Positions 26,547-35,931 of a stretch of 64,000 nt of DNA are shown here, in pieces. Position 1 is the first letter of the stretch. The number at the start of each line of letters is the position of its first letter. A program made the translations under genes and the position numbers. The notes under the pieces were generated by a model, which did no database searches, was not told the DNA's origin, and saw only the letters and a program-made list of their open reading frames with translations. The stretch is from Herbaspirillum rhizosphaerae (GTDB lineage: Bacteria; Pseudomonadota; Gammaproteobacteria; Burkholderiales; Burkholderiaceae_D): NCBI RefSeq assembly GCF_001189965.1, contig NZ_LFLU01000002.1, positions 62,001 through 126,000 of the forward strand, read 5' to 3'.

Positions 26547-27968
26547 TTAGCTGTTCCAGCCCAGCCCCAGCGCCTTCTGTATGGCGACGAAGTTGCGCGT
26601 CAGATTGGCTTCGGCCTGCAGCAGGTTCTGCTGTGCGCTGAGTTGCTGGCGCGTGGTATCGAGCACGTCGACAAGCGTCGTCGTGCCCGCACGGTAGCGT
26701 TGCTGCGCCAGATCCAGCGCCTGATCCGCCGACACTTTGTTGCGCGCCAGCGTCGCCACGGTGATGCGGCCGTTGCGGAAGCGCGAGAGCGAATCTTCGG
26801 CGTCTCGCAGTGCTTCCAGCACGGTCTGGCGATATTTCATTTCCGCTTCATTGCGCACTTCTTCGGCTTGCGTCACGCGCGCGGCATTGCGGCCGAAGTC
26901 GAGGAAATTCCAGCTCAGCATCGGCGCCAGGATGGTGGCGAAATCATCCAGCTTGGTCAGGTCGGATGCGTGCGTGCCGCCGAGGCCGATCACGCCGAAC
27001 AGCTTCAGGCTGGGGTAACGCGCGGCCTCGGCCTGGCCGATCTTGGCGGTGTCGGCGGCGAGCGTGCGTTCGGCGGCGCGGATGTCGGGGCGATGCCGCA
27101 GCAGCTCGGTCGGGTCGCCCACCGCCACCGCGGCCGGCGGCAAGGGCAGCGGCGTGGCGGCGCTCAGTTTGTCGTCGAGCGCGCCGGGTTCTTCACCCAC
27201 CAGCGTCGCCAGCTGATTCAGATACGACTCCATGTCTGCACGCAGCGGCGTGAGATCGGCGCGTGTGCCTTCCAGTTGATTTTGCAGGCGCAGGATGTCG
27301 AGGTTCGACGCCGTGCCGCGTTCAAGACGCTGGCGCGCGAGCGTGATCATCTGTTCCTGCGCTGCGATCGATTGGTCGCCGAGTGCAATGCGTTGCTGGC
27401 GGTCGCGCAGGCTGATGTAGGCATTGGCGACTTCGGCGGCGAGGCTGACCTGGACATCTGCCAGCGAGGCTTCGGCCGCTTCCGAGGTGGCGCGCGCGGC
27501 CTGGATGCTGCGCTTGTTGGCGCCGAAGATATCGGCTTCCCACGAGGCGTCGAAACCGAGGTTGTAGAGATTCGTGGTGGTCGACGAGCCGCTTCCCGAC
27601 AGCGACGGCAGCTTGGCATGCGCATACAGCGCCGATCCGCTGGCGCTCGGCATGGCGTTGGCTTGTTCCAGGTTCAGCGCCGCGCGCGATTGCTGCAGTC
27701 TGGCTTTGGCGATGTTCAGATTGGGATTGGCGGCGAGCGCGCGTTGCACCAGCTCGTTGAGCAGCGGATCGGACAAGCCTTCCCACCAGTTATTGCGTTG
27801 CGTGGCAGCTGTCTGCACGGCGTCGCCGCCGCGCAGGAAATGGCCGTTTTGCGCGGCGTGCGGTGCGACGTCGGGCGGGCCGGCGTATTCCGGACCGAGG
27901 GTGCAGGCCGACAGCAGTGCTGTCGCCGCGAGCGGAATGAGGTAAGAAGTAGGGCGCATAAGATTCAT
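26547..27968 (-). CDS. Outer-membrane efflux lipoprotein (NodT/OprM family)
   Basis: A 473-residue TolC-like channel. Its signal ends in the lipobox LLSAC with Cys22. Two OEP repeats follow, with FDASWEADIFGANKRSIQAA, TASNLDILRLQNQLEGTRAD, RHRPDIRAAERTLAADTAKI and YRAGTTTLVDVLDTTRQQ, typical of the NodT group. The start codon shares one base with the stop of the EmrB-like gene, giving a TGATG coupling. It completes a tripartite pump with the two upstream genes. The frame stays open upstream to 29348, but that extension is a shadow of EmrB. Confidence 0.92.
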   Translation of the reverse strand: MNLMRPTSYLIPLAATALLSACTLGPEYAGPPDVAPHAAQNGHFLRGGDAVQTAATQRNNWWEGLSDPLLNELVQRALAANPNLNIAKARLQQSRAALNLEQANAMPSASGSALYAHAKLPSLSGSGSSTTTNLYNLGFDASWEADIFGANKRSIQAARATSEAAEASLADVQVSLAAEVANAYISLRDRQQRIALGDQSIAAQEQMITLARQRLERGTASNLDILRLQNQLEGTRADLTPLRADMESYLNQLATLVGEEPGALDDKLSAATPLPLPPAAVAVGDPTELLRHRPDIRAAERTLAADTAKIGQAEAARYPSLKLFGVIGLGGTHASDLTKLDDFATILAPMLSWNFLDFGRNAARVTQAEEVRNEAEMKYRQTVLEALRDAEDSLSRFRNGRITVATLARNKVSADQALDLAQQRYRAGTTTLVDVLDTTRQQLSAQQNLLQAEANLTRNFVAIQKALGLGWNS

Positions 27969-29527
27969 CAGTGAGTCGTAACCGGAGGCGCGTTGGTTGG
28001 CAGCGGGCGCAGGAAAAAGACGAGCGGCATCACGCAGAGAATGCCGACGCCGAGCAGCCAGAACAGATCGGCATAGGTCATCGTCAGGGCCTGCACCTGG
28101 ATCGTGGCGCCCAGCGCCTGGAATGCGGTAGCTTGTCCGCCCAGCGCCGCGCTTTGCGAGGTCATGAAGGATTGCACCAGGTCGGAGTTGGCGGAGAGGC
28201 TCTCTTCGAGACGACGGCTGTGCAGCCAGATGCGCTGATCCTGGATCACCGCGATGCCGGCCAGCGCCAGCGAGCCGCCGAGATTGCGCGCGGCGCTGTA
28301 CAGGCCGGCCGCATCGCCCGCCTGTGAGGCGGGCACCGAACGGATCGCCGCCTGGTTCAGGAAGATCATGGCCAGCACGGTGCCGAGGCCGCGCAGCAAT
28401 TGCGACGCGATGAACGAGCCGCCGCTCGACAGCGGACTCAGGTCGGTTTCGATGAAGGCGCTGAAGGCCAGCATCAGCAGCCCGGCGCCGACCGCCAGGC
28501 GGATATCCACACGCCGCATCAGCATCGGCGTGAACGGCATCATCAGGATCATCGGCACGCCGGATAGCAACACGATCTGGCCGGATTGCAGCGAGTTGTA
28601 GTCGGCGATGCCGGACAGGAATTGCGGGATCACGTAAGCCGTGCCGTACAAGGCCACGCCGACCACCATCGCCATCGCCACCACCGAACCGAATTGCCGG
28701 TCGCGCAGCAGCCGCAGCTGGATCACCGGATGGCGCGCGCGTATCTGGCCGATCGCCAGCAGGATGAAGCCGATCACCGAAACCAGCGTCAGCCAGCGGA
28801 TGTCGGTCGAGGCAAACCATTGCTCGCGCTCGCCTTCCTCCAGCACTACGGTCAGGCCGCCGAGCCCGAGCGCCATGCCGAGGATGCCGAACCAGTCGGC
28901 TTCGCGCAGCAGGTCGAATTTCGGTTTTGCATACGGCATCGCCACCAGCAACAGCGTGATCAGCGCGGCGCCGACCGGCACGTTGATGAAGAAGGAATAA
29001 TGCCAGCTGACGTTCTCGGTCAGCCAGCCGCCCAGCACGGGTCCCAGCACCGGGCCGAGAATCGCCGTGGCGCCGAACATCGCATTGCCGACCGGCTGCT
29101 GCCAGCGCGGCAGGCGCGTGGCGATGATGGTCATCGCCGTCGGGATCAGCGCGCCGCCGGTGAAGCCCTGGCCGACGCGGCCGATGATCATCATCGGCAA
29201 GCTGTTGGCGAAGCCGCACAGGATGGAAAAGCCGGTGAACAGACTCGCCGCCAGCAACAAGAGCGTGCGCAGTCCCAGCAATTTTTCCAGCCAGCCCGAC
29301 AGCGGGATGATGATGATTTCCGCGACCAGATAGGCGGTGGCGATCCACGTGCCCTCGGTGCCGCTGGCGCCGATTTCACCCTGGATGGTGGGCAGCGACG
29401 AGTTGACGATGGAAATGTCGAGCGTCGCCATCAGCGCGCCCAGCGTACCGGCGGCGACCGCCAGCCACGCGGCGGCGTCAGCGCGCGCAGGCGGCTGCAG
29501 CGGAGCCTGGGCCTGAGGCGTGCTCAA
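27968..29527 (-). CDS. emrB: EmrB/QacA (DHA2) multidrug efflux MFS transporter
   Basis: A 519-residue inner-membrane pump with 14 predicted helices. Signatures are TLDISIVNSSLPTIQGEIGA in helix 1, TWIATAYLVAEIIIIPLSGW, and ILGPVLGPVLGGWLTENVSW in motif C. It exports hydrophobic toxic compounds using the proton gradient, working with the HlyD-type adaptor and the NodT channel encoded beside it. It overlaps emrA by 4 nt upstream and the channel gene by 1 nt downstream. Confidence 0.92.
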   Translation of the reverse strand: MSTPQAQAPLQPPARADAAAWLAVAAGTLGALMATLDISIVNSSLPTIQGEIGASGTEGTWIATAYLVAEIIIIPLSGWLEKLLGLRTLLLLAASLFTGFSILCGFANSLPMMIIGRVGQGFTGGALIPTAMTIIATRLPRWQQPVGNAMFGATAILGPVLGPVLGGWLTENVSWHYSFFINVPVGAALITLLLVAMPYAKPKFDLLREADWFGILGMALGLGGLTVVLEEGEREQWFASTDIRWLTLVSVIGFILLAIGQIRARHPVIQLRLLRDRQFGSVVAMAMVVGVALYGTAYVIPQFLSGIADYNSLQSGQIVLLSGVPMILMMPFTPMLMRRVDIRLAVGAGLLMLAFSAFIETDLSPLSSGGSFIASQLLRGLGTVLAMIFLNQAAIRSVPASQAGDAAGLYSAARNLGGSLALAGIAVIQDQRIWLHSRRLEESLSANSDLVQSFMTSQSAALGGQATAFQALGATIQVQALTMTYADLFWLLGVGILCVMPLVFFLRPLPTNAPPVTTH

Positions 29528-30639
29528 AGGTGCTTCCCTTCGCTGTCTTTGGCATTGATGGTGTTGACCTTGGCCGTCACCGACAGGCCGGCGACGAACA
29601 GGCGGCGCGTTTCAGGACCGACGTCGACGGCGATGCGCACCGGCACGCGCTGGACGATCTTGGTGAAATTGCCGGTCGCGTTTTGCGGCGGCAGCAGCGA
29701 GAACTGGGCGCCGGTGCCGGGCGAGATGCTCTCCACATGCGCCTGCAATTCCTGACCCGGCAGGGCATCGATTTCCACGGTTGCCGGCTGGCCGACGCGC
29801 ATCAGGCCGATTTGCGTTTCCTTGAAATTGGCGACCACATAGAACGCCGTCGGCACCACCGACATCATGCGCGTGCCGGCCGAGACGAACTGGCCGACGC
29901 GCACCGACTTGTCGCCGATACGGCCGTCGGTGCTGGCCTTGATTTCGGTCGATCCCAGATTGACGTTGGCCGCGTCGAACTGCGCCTGGGCGTTTTCACC
30001 CTGGGCATGCGCCTGGCGGATTTGCGCCTGCATCGAATTCACCCGCAGTTGCGCGGCTTCCAGTGCGGCGCGGCGGGCCGCCACGGTGGCGCGCGACAAG
30101 GCCGCCTGGTTGCGCAGCGAGTTCAGCTTTTCTTTCGTCTCCGCGCCGGTGGCCGCCAGCGGCGTGTAGCGGTCGACTTCGCTGGCGGCGAAGCGCGCAT
30201 CTTCTTCGGCCGACGCCAGTTGCGCCTGGGCCTGGGCGATGGCGCTGTTCTGCTCTTGCAGCGAAGCCTTGGCGGATTCTTCGCTGGCTGTCGCAGCGTC
30301 GATCTGCGCCCTGAACTGCGCGGTCTGCGCGGCATAGTCGCGCGGGTCGATGCGCACCAGCGGCTGGCCGGCCTTCACGTCCTGGTTGTCGGCGACGTAG
30401 ACCTCTTCCACGTAGCCGGAAACCTTGGGCGAGACGGTCACGTTGTCGGCGTGGATGTAGGCGTCGTCGGTGCTCTCGATATATTTGCCGCGCGTTTCAT
30501 GGTAAAAGAACCATCCTGCCACCGCGATCACGGCGACCAGCGCGACGCTGCGCAAGATCAACCTGGCGCGCGGGCTCATGCGTTTCTTTGGCTTTTCCGG
30601 AGTGGGGGCTGCTGGGGCTGGAGTATCCGCTGCGCTCAT
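29524..30639 (-). CDS. emrA: EmrA/HlyD family periplasmic adaptor
   Basis: A 371-residue membrane fusion protein. It has one N-terminal transmembrane helix (about 29-46), the EmrA signature YIESTDDAYIHADNVTVSPK, biotinyl-lipoyl-like segments (SGYVEEVYVADNQDVKAG and TDGRIGDKSVRVGQFVSAG) and a long alpha-helical hairpin rich in Ala/Gln between them. It links the EmrB pump to the outer-membrane channel. It is the first gene of the pump operon and divergent from a MarR regulator across 86 bp. Confidence 0.93.
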   Translation of the reverse strand: MSAADTPAPAAPTPEKPKKRMSPRARLILRSVALVAVIAVAGWFFYHETRGKYIESTDDAYIHADNVTVSPKVSGYVEEVYVADNQDVKAGQPLVRIDPRDYAAQTAQFRAQIDAATASEESAKASLQEQNSAIAQAQAQLASAEEDARFAASEVDRYTPLAATGAETKEKLNSLRNQAALSRATVAARRAALEAAQLRVNSMQAQIRQAHAQGENAQAQFDAANVNLGSTEIKASTDGRIGDKSVRVGQFVSAGTRMMSVVPTAFYVVANFKETQIGLMRVGQPATVEIDALPGQELQAHVESISPGTGAQFSLLPPQNATGNFTKIVQRVPVRIAVDVGPETRRLFVAGLSVTAKVNTINAKDSEGKHL

Positions 30640-30703
30640 GCTTGTTCTGTCCTGGTCAGTGGGAAATTATCGGCACCCGACATGGAAATCGTTGGCGCCT
30701 CAA

Positions 30704-30725
30704 ATTAATGGAGGTACCATATAAT
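30704..30725. promoter_or_regulatory. Candidate MarR operator in the emrA-marR spacer
   Basis: ATTAATGG (30704-30711) and CCATATAAT (30717-30725) form an imperfect palindrome with a five-base centre, AGGTA. It overlaps the GGAGG ribosome site and ends at the regulator ATG, a position suited to autorepression. Confidence 0.4.
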
Positions 30726-31235
30726 ATGCCAATAGAGGAAAATATGTCCAACAGCTTTACACTCGCCTCCGAAAACGTCGAGGCCGGCGAAGCCTTGCGC
30801 GACTTTTACCTGACGTCGCAACGCACGCTGAACCGTTTGATGGCGGCGCAGGGCGCTTCGTTCGCAAAAACCAAAATGATGATTTTCATACATCGTCAGG
30901 GCAAGGTGCGTTCCACCGATCTGGTGGAAGCCTTCGGTTTCGCGCCGCGCACCATCACCGAAGCGGTGGACGCGATGGAAAAGGACGGCCTGGTGGAGCG
31001 CGTGGCGGACGCCAGCGATCGCCGCGTCAAGCACATCTCATTGACGGCGGCCGGCGTCGAGGTGGTGCAGTTGTCGGAACCGGTACGCAAGCGCTTCACC
31101 GATCAGCTGTTCGAAGTCCTGGACCCGGCGGAAAAGAAACAACTGGCGCAATTGATCGGGCGGCTCAATGTGCGTCTGCGCGAGCTGGGCGAAGAAGGCG
31201 TCGACGGCGACGGCGGCACGGACGGCTGCGCCTGA
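30726..31235 (+). CDS. MarR family transcriptional regulator
   Basis: A 169-residue winged-helix regulator with KVRSTDLVEAFGFAPRTITE in the recognition helix region and DGLVERVADASDRRVKHISL in the wing, a classic MarR DxRxx pattern. It probably represses the divergent emrAB-nodT operon and responds to a pump substrate. The ATG at 30726 follows GGAGG by about 10 nt. ATG 30744 is an alternative with a weaker, closer GAGGA. Confidence 0.9.
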   Translation: MPIEENMSNSFTLASENVEAGEALRDFYLTSQRTLNRLMAAQGASFAKTKMMIFIHRQGKVRSTDLVEAFGFAPRTITEAVDAMEKDGLVERVADASDRRVKHISLTAAGVEVVQLSEPVRKRFTDQLFEVLDPAEKKQLAQLIGRLNVRLRELGEEGVDGDGGTDGCA

Positions 31236-31476
31236 TGACGCATCTGCCGTCTTCCCCGCCCCCTCGCCGCCGACAGCGCGCCTGAGCCGTCGCGCTCTTT
31301 ATCAGCCGTTCCGCATTGGCGACCACCCTGGTTTGCATTGGGGAAAGTAAACTTTTCCGCCAGCAAATTACCCCTCGGAAATCAGGAATTTCCTGATTGG
31401 ATAATTCCAACCTGATGAGTATGCTGTAGTCAGCATCAGGGGGATTTATTCAATGTGATCGGAACAGGGGGCTGCG

Positions 31477-31644
31477 ATGAGCTACGGGATCAGTTTCACG
31501 AACATCGGCATTATTCTTCTCGACGTGTTGTTGGTCTGGGCTTGCCTGAGCGTCGACAAACATCTGAAACTTCTCGACTACGAGGACCAGAAACTGAAGG
31601 ACCTCGACGAGTATCGCTATAAGCAGATTTCTCATCTTCACTGA
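31477..31644 (+). CDS. Small membrane-anchored hypothetical protein (55 aa)
   Basis: ATG at 31477 preceded by AGGGGG, stop TGA at 31642-31644. Residues 9-25 (NIGIILLDVLLVWACLS) form one hydrophobic helix. The rest is highly charged and helical (DKHLKLLDYEDQKLKDLDEY), giving a small single-pass protein with a cytoplasmic coiled tail. The codon choice is GC-ending like its neighbours. I do not recognise a family. It lies in an otherwise empty stretch between the MarR gene and a small lipoprotein on the other strand. Confidence 0.5.
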   Translation: MSYGISFTNIGIILLDVLLVWACLSVDKHLKLLDYEDQKLKDLDEYRYKQISHLH

Positions 31645-31701
31645 GCGTTTGCCGCCGCTGTCGTTGCCGCAGAGACCCTCGCCGCAACGACAGTGACGCC
31701 G

Positions 31702-31917
31702 TCACGGCGAACCGGTATCCGTATCCGGATCATCAGGATCGAACTTCTTGCGCAGCGCCAGTTGTTGCCTCTCGCGAGCTTCCTTGTTGCGCTCAAAATT
31801 GGCGGCGTTGATTTTTGCCTGTTCCCGGGCGTGTTCGAACACCAGCTTTTCCATCGGACTTCGCTCGCACCCTGCCAGCAGAAAAAGCAGCAGTAAAAAT
31901 ACATAGATCGATCGCAT
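31702..31917 (-). CDS. Small lipoprotein (71 aa)
   Basis: Starts with MRSIYVFLLLLFLLAGC, a short signal with lipobox LAGC and lipidated Cys17, followed by a charged helical tail rich in Glu, Arg and Lys and ending DDPDTDTGSP. A GGTAG lies 4 nt before the ATG. A second ATG at 31929 is possible. Function unknown; its size and make-up resemble entericidin-like or other small envelope lipoproteins only in general terms. Confidence 0.65.
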   Translation of the reverse strand: MRSIYVFLLLLFLLAGCERSPMEKLVFEHAREQAKINAANFERNKEARERQQLALRKKFDPDDPDTDTGSP

Positions 31918-32207
31918 GTTTCTACCCATCGAGACGGACATCGGTGATGTGTGCAGGGCATGTTGTTTTGCATGCAGATCCCCCTCGCCGATGTTCAGGC
32001 AATGCGTTCGAGGGGGATGCACGGCTTTGTTATTTGAATGCCGCTGCCGGGGGCCGCGCGGGAAGATCGGGGAGATGTAGCGCGGGCAGTCTTGATACTA
32101 GCGACTGCGCGTTGATATTGCTGTCGGGAAAGTATGACAAGTGCGGAAAAATAACCCGACACTTGCATCAACGGCAGAGCGCCGGCAGGGCAAGCTGAAG
32201 AAGCCGG

Positions 32208-32870
32208 CTACTCCAGCGAAATCAATCCGTGATGGATGGAGAATTTCACCAGGCTGGGCAAGTCGCTGACGCCGATCTTTTGCATCAGCCGGCTGCGATA
32301 GGTCTCGATGGATTTGGGCGACAGCGACAGCATCGCCGCCACCTGTGCGCTGGAGTGGCCTTCGGCCACCAGTTGCAAGACTTCACGTTCGCGCGCGCTC
32401 AGGGCGTCGAGCGGTCCCGAAGCGCGGTTGTCGAGCAGGTAATCGTCCACCACCGTGTCGGAAATCTTCTGGCTCAGATAACGCTGTCCGGCCTGCACGA
32501 CGCGGATGGCGTTGAGCAGTTCCGAGCCTGCGGAATTCTTCAGCAAATAGCCGCGGGCGCCGGCTTGCAGCGCCCGGAAAATATGTTCCTTGGTCGCATA
32601 CATCGAGAGCATGATGATCTTCACGCCCGGCGCCTCGTTCCTCAGCAGCAGGGTTGCTTCGATGCCGTTCAGGTTGGGCATGGCGATGTCCATGATCACG
32701 ATGTCGGGACGCAGGCTCACCACCTCTTTCACGGCCTGCCGTCCGTCGCTGCCGGAGCCGACCACCTTGATGTCGCTATGCACCTGCAGCATCACCGCCA
32801 GGCCGTCCCTGACGATGGTGTGATCGTCGGCGATGTAGATGCGGATGGGCGCGGCGGCCGGCATGTTCAT
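32208..32870 (-). CDS. NarL/LuxR family response regulator
   Basis: A 220-residue two-component response regulator. The receiver domain has the acidic pair Asp15/Asp16, the phospho-acceptor Asp61 in IVIMDIAMPN, and LKNSAG near its end. The C-terminal LuxR helix-turn-helix is LSAREREVLQLVAEGHSSAQ followed by LSLSPKSIETYRSRLMQKIG. The start overlaps the stop of the sensor kinase gene by 4 nt (ATGA). The target genes are not evident. Confidence 0.94.
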   Translation of the reverse strand: MNMPAAAPIRIYIADDHTIVRDGLAVMLQVHSDIKVVGSGSDGRQAVKEVVSLRPDIVIMDIAMPNLNGIEATLLLRNEAPGVKIIMLSMYATKEHIFRALQAGARGYLLKNSAGSELLNAIRVVQAGQRYLSQKISDTVVDDYLLDNRASGPLDALSAREREVLQLVAEGHSSAQVAAMLSLSPKSIETYRSRLMQKIGVSDLPSLVKFSIHHGLISLE

Positions 32871-34417
32871 AATTCCACCACGACTTCGACGCAGGTGCCC
32901 TTGCCGGGTTCGGAAATGATTTTCAGATTGCCGCCCAACGCTTGTGCACGCTCGCGCATGGATACCAGGCCCCAGGTAGGCTTCGATTTCTGATCGCGAT
33001 GCACGTTCGGTACAAAGCCGGCGCCGTCGTCCATGATGGTCAGCGTGACCGAGTTCTGCAAAATATTGAGCATCACTTCGACGTTGGTTGCATGCGCATG
33101 CTTGGCGATATTGGTGATGGCGCCCTGGGCGATGCGGAACAGCGAAATTTCCAGCTCCGGCTCCAGGCGATCGGCGATGCCGTAGACATCCACCGTGAAC
33201 TGAAAACCGCAGCGTTCGGCGAACAGTTCGCACTGCCAGCGCAAGGCCGCTTCGAGTCCGTAATCGTCCAGCACCGGCGGCCGCAACTCCGCCATCAGGC
33301 GTCGCACGGCGTCGGTGGTGTCGTCGAGCAGGACGATGGAATCCTTCAGGCGCGCTTCCATGCCGGACGAACCTTCCCCGGCAATCTCGCCGCTCATGAT
33401 GGTCATGTTGATGCTCAATGCCGCCAGCGCCGAACCGATGGTGTCGTGCAGTTCCTGCGCGAATCGCCGGCGCTCGGCTTCTTCCACCCTGGCCAGCTCG
33501 CGCGAGACGTCGCGCAGTTCGCGGGTCAGGGCCAGCAGGTTTTCCTCGGACTGTTTTCGCTCGGTGATGTCGACATGCGAACCTTGCAGGAAAATCGCCT
33601 TGTCGTTTTCATCCAGCATCGCCATCGAGCGCGACAGGATCCAGCGATAGCCGCCGTCGCGATGACGCATGCGGTATTCGATTTCCAGCGATTCCTTGGG
33701 CGCATCGAGATAAGACTCGGTCGCCGTTACCGCGCGTTCGCGGTCGTCGGGATGGATGCGGGCCACCAGCTCGTCCATGGAGTCGCCGATCTCGTGGTCG
33801 GCGTAGCCGATCTGGCGCTTCCACTCCGGCGAGAAGTAAAACTGATCGGTGCGCAGATTCCAGTTCCACAGTCCGGTGTTGGAGGCGCTTACGGCAAGCT
33901 TCAACTGGCCCAGCGTGAACTCCAGCTGGGCGGTGCGTTTGAAGATGCCTTTTTCGAGTTCGTGATGACGCTTTTCCAGCGCTTCTTCGGCTTCCTTGCG
34001 TTCGGTGATCTCGCGCAGGAAGGTGACCACGCCGATGAAATCCTTGCCGCGGTTGACCATGATCGGGCTGGCGCTTACCTCCAGCCAGCAGAAGCGGCCG
34101 TCCAGGCGCGTCATGCCCATCATCACATTGCTGACCGGCTGCAGCGAGGCGCCGGCAATCACCATGGGATATTCCGATTCGTCGAAAGCGGTGCCGTCGT
34201 TCTTCATGGCCTGGCGCTGGCGCAGCAATGCGGCCAGGTCGGTCATGGCTTCCTTCGGACATTCCAGGATGCCCTCGGCGACGCTATTGCAATCGAATAC
34301 GGCGCCGTCTTCGTGCTGCATGACGATGCCGTCCGTGAACGCGTCTACCAGCGCCCGGTACAGGTCTTCCTTCTTGAGGCAATTGTCATCTGCCGATGTG
34401 CAAATCAGACTCTTCAT
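32867..34417 (-). CDS. PAS-PAS sensor histidine kinase (HisKA_3 type)
   Basis: A 516-residue soluble-looking sensor kinase with no clear transmembrane helix. It has two PAS/PAC units (ending VTFLREITERKEAEEAL and GSHVDITERKQSEENL) and a HisKA_3 dimerisation domain with the phospho-His in RRFAQELHDTIGSALAAL. The HATPase_c domain carries QGAITNIAKHAHATNVEV, DDGAGFVP and GLVSMRERAQALGG. It should phosphorylate the co-encoded NarL-type regulator. The start at 34417 was chosen because the upstream part of the frame has no domain and lacks a ribosome site. Confidence 0.92.
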   Translation of the reverse strand: MKSLICTSADDNCLKKEDLYRALVDAFTDGIVMQHEDGAVFDCNSVAEGILECPKEAMTDLAALLRQRQAMKNDGTAFDESEYPMVIAGASLQPVSNVMMGMTRLDGRFCWLEVSASPIMVNRGKDFIGVVTFLREITERKEAEEALEKRHHELEKGIFKRTAQLEFTLGQLKLAVSASNTGLWNWNLRTDQFYFSPEWKRQIGYADHEIGDSMDELVARIHPDDRERAVTATESYLDAPKESLEIEYRMRHRDGGYRWILSRSMAMLDENDKAIFLQGSHVDITERKQSEENLLALTRELRDVSRELARVEEAERRRFAQELHDTIGSALAALSINMTIMSGEIAGEGSSGMEARLKDSIVLLDDTTDAVRRLMAELRPPVLDDYGLEAALRWQCELFAERCGFQFTVDVYGIADRLEPELEISLFRIAQGAITNIAKHAHATNVEVMLNILQNSVTLTIMDDGAGFVPNVHRDQKSKPTWGLVSMRERAQALGGNLKIISEPGKGTCVEVVVEL

Positions 34418-34635
34418 ATCTTTCGTATGGATTCTTATTTTTCTGTTCCGGCCGGCGGTCCCAGTCATCCGGGCCGATACCTGGCGCTTGCTGAGCGGCA
34501 TCAGCATAACAGCAGACCCGGGCGTTTTAGCGTTCTTTACGCCTGCTGTACGCAAAAGAATTTGCGCGGTCTGCCGGCAGCAGCGGCGAAGAAAGTGTCT
34601 CCACGCTTTCTTCCCGTTTCAATATTGTCATTCGA

Positions 34636-35931
34636 TCAAGATGCGTCGGCGCTCATGTTCTCCGAAATGCTGTCGCCCCATTCAAAGGCTTCCTTCTGCA
34701 CGCTGTAAAACTCTTCGGCGGAGAGTTGAAGATTGTTTAACAGTTCGCTTAATTGTGCGGGGCTGAGCAGTTCCGGGTTCTCCGCCGACTCCACCAGTTG
34801 CAGCAGGCCGCCGTAGAATCCGGCGCGCGACAGCAGCGCTTCCCTGATCTCGATGGACACGCCGATCTGGCCGATCACGTCGGCGATTTCCAGATTGAAC
34901 AGCGCATCCGTCAGCGACAGCACGCCGACCATGAAGGCCGTATCGGATTTGTTGGGGCGGCGCGGCTGGACTTTCTGCGACAGCAGCTCGCACATCTTGC
35001 CGCGCGTGGCGGCCAGGATCATCAGCGGCGATGTCGCGGCGTTGCGGTTGTTGTTGGGATTGGCGTACAGCAGGATCTGCAGCCAGCGTTTCAGCTGGCG
35101 GTCGCCGAGCACCAGCAAGGCCTGGCCCAGCGAAGCGATGTGCCGGCGGAATCCGCACAGCGGGGTATTCACCAGGCGCAGCAACATCAGGCTCAGCGCC
35201 ACATCCTGTTTGATGAAGCGCACGATCTCGTAGTTGTTGGCGCCCTTGATGATCAGCGCCAGGATCTGCATGATGATCACGCAGGAGGCGCTCAGCTTTT
35301 TCCCCTGCAGCACATCCGGCCGGGCGAAGTAATAACCCTGGTAATAGTCGAAGCCGTGTGCGCGGCACAGCTTGAATTGCTCGATGGTCTCGACCTTTTC
35401 GGCCAGGATCTTCTTGCCCTTCAGCTTGAGGCTGCTGCTCAGGGCGGCAATGTCGGCAGCCGGCATCGCCAGCACGTCGACCTTGACGATGCCGGCAAAC
35501 GGCATGAGCTGATCGGTGCGGGCGGATTCTTCCACCAGATCGTCGATGGCAAAGACATAACCCGCTTCGCTCAGGGTCTCGATGCGGCGCATCAGCGGCG
35601 GCGTCAGCTCCACCGTCTCCAGGATCTCCAGGATGACGTAGTCCTTGGGCAGCACAAAGACCACGTCGCTCATCAGGATCGCGGCATCGACATTGAGGAA
35701 GGCAGTGCGGGTGCCGATCACATTGTGCAGGCCCAGTTCGGCCGCATGCTCGATGACCGCGGCGGTGGCGGCTGCGTCGTCGGTGACGGTGGCGCGGTTG
35801 GCGGCGGTGCTGCGAAACAGCAGCTCGTAGCCGATCAGTTCTTGCTCGATGTTCAGAATCGGTTGCCGGGCGAGGAAAAATTCCTTCGCGCCCAGGTCCG
35901 GAACATCCATGGTCAAAGCAGCTACAGCCAT
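34636..35931 (-). CDS. EAL-HDOD signalling protein (YuxH-like), degenerate EAL
   Basis: A 431-residue cytoplasmic protein. Residues 18-220 form an EAL domain in which the motif reads ELL (residues 36-38), with other metal ligands weakly kept (FAIDDLVE, KVDVLA, EKVET). Residues 225-410 are an HDOD domain (ILALIIKGANNYEIVRFIKQ, RLVNTPLCGFRRHIASLGQA). The degenerate motif suggests it binds rather than cleaves c-di-GMP. Close relatives are called CdgJ- or YuxH-type regulators of motility. GGAGG lies 8 nt before the ATG. Confidence 0.88.
   Translation of the reverse strand: MAVAALTMDVPDLGAKEFFLARQPILNIEQELIGYELLFRSTAANRATVTDDAAATAAVIEHAAELGLHNVIGTRTAFLNVDAAILMSDVVFVLPKDYVILEILETVELTPPLMRRIETLSEAGYVFAIDDLVEESARTDQLMPFAGIVKVDVLAMPAADIAALSSSLKLKGKKILAEKVETIEQFKLCRAHGFDYYQGYYFARPDVLQGKKLSASCVIIMQILALIIKGANNYEIVRFIKQDVALSLMLLRLVNTPLCGFRRHIASLGQALLVLGDRQLKRWLQILLYANPNNNRNAATSPLMILAATRGKMCELLSQKVQPRRPNKSDTAFMVGVLSLTDALFNLEIADVIGQIGVSIEIREALLSRAGFYGGLLQLVESAENPELLSPAQLSELLNNLQLSAEEFYSVQKEAFEWGDSISENMSADAS

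Noticed and set aside
28000-29348. Apparent 933-residue minus-strand frame that reads through from 29348 into the NodT gene
   Set aside because: The upstream part is a shadow of emrB in another frame, Arg/Pro-rich and without domains. The NodT gene starts at 27968 with its own signal peptide.
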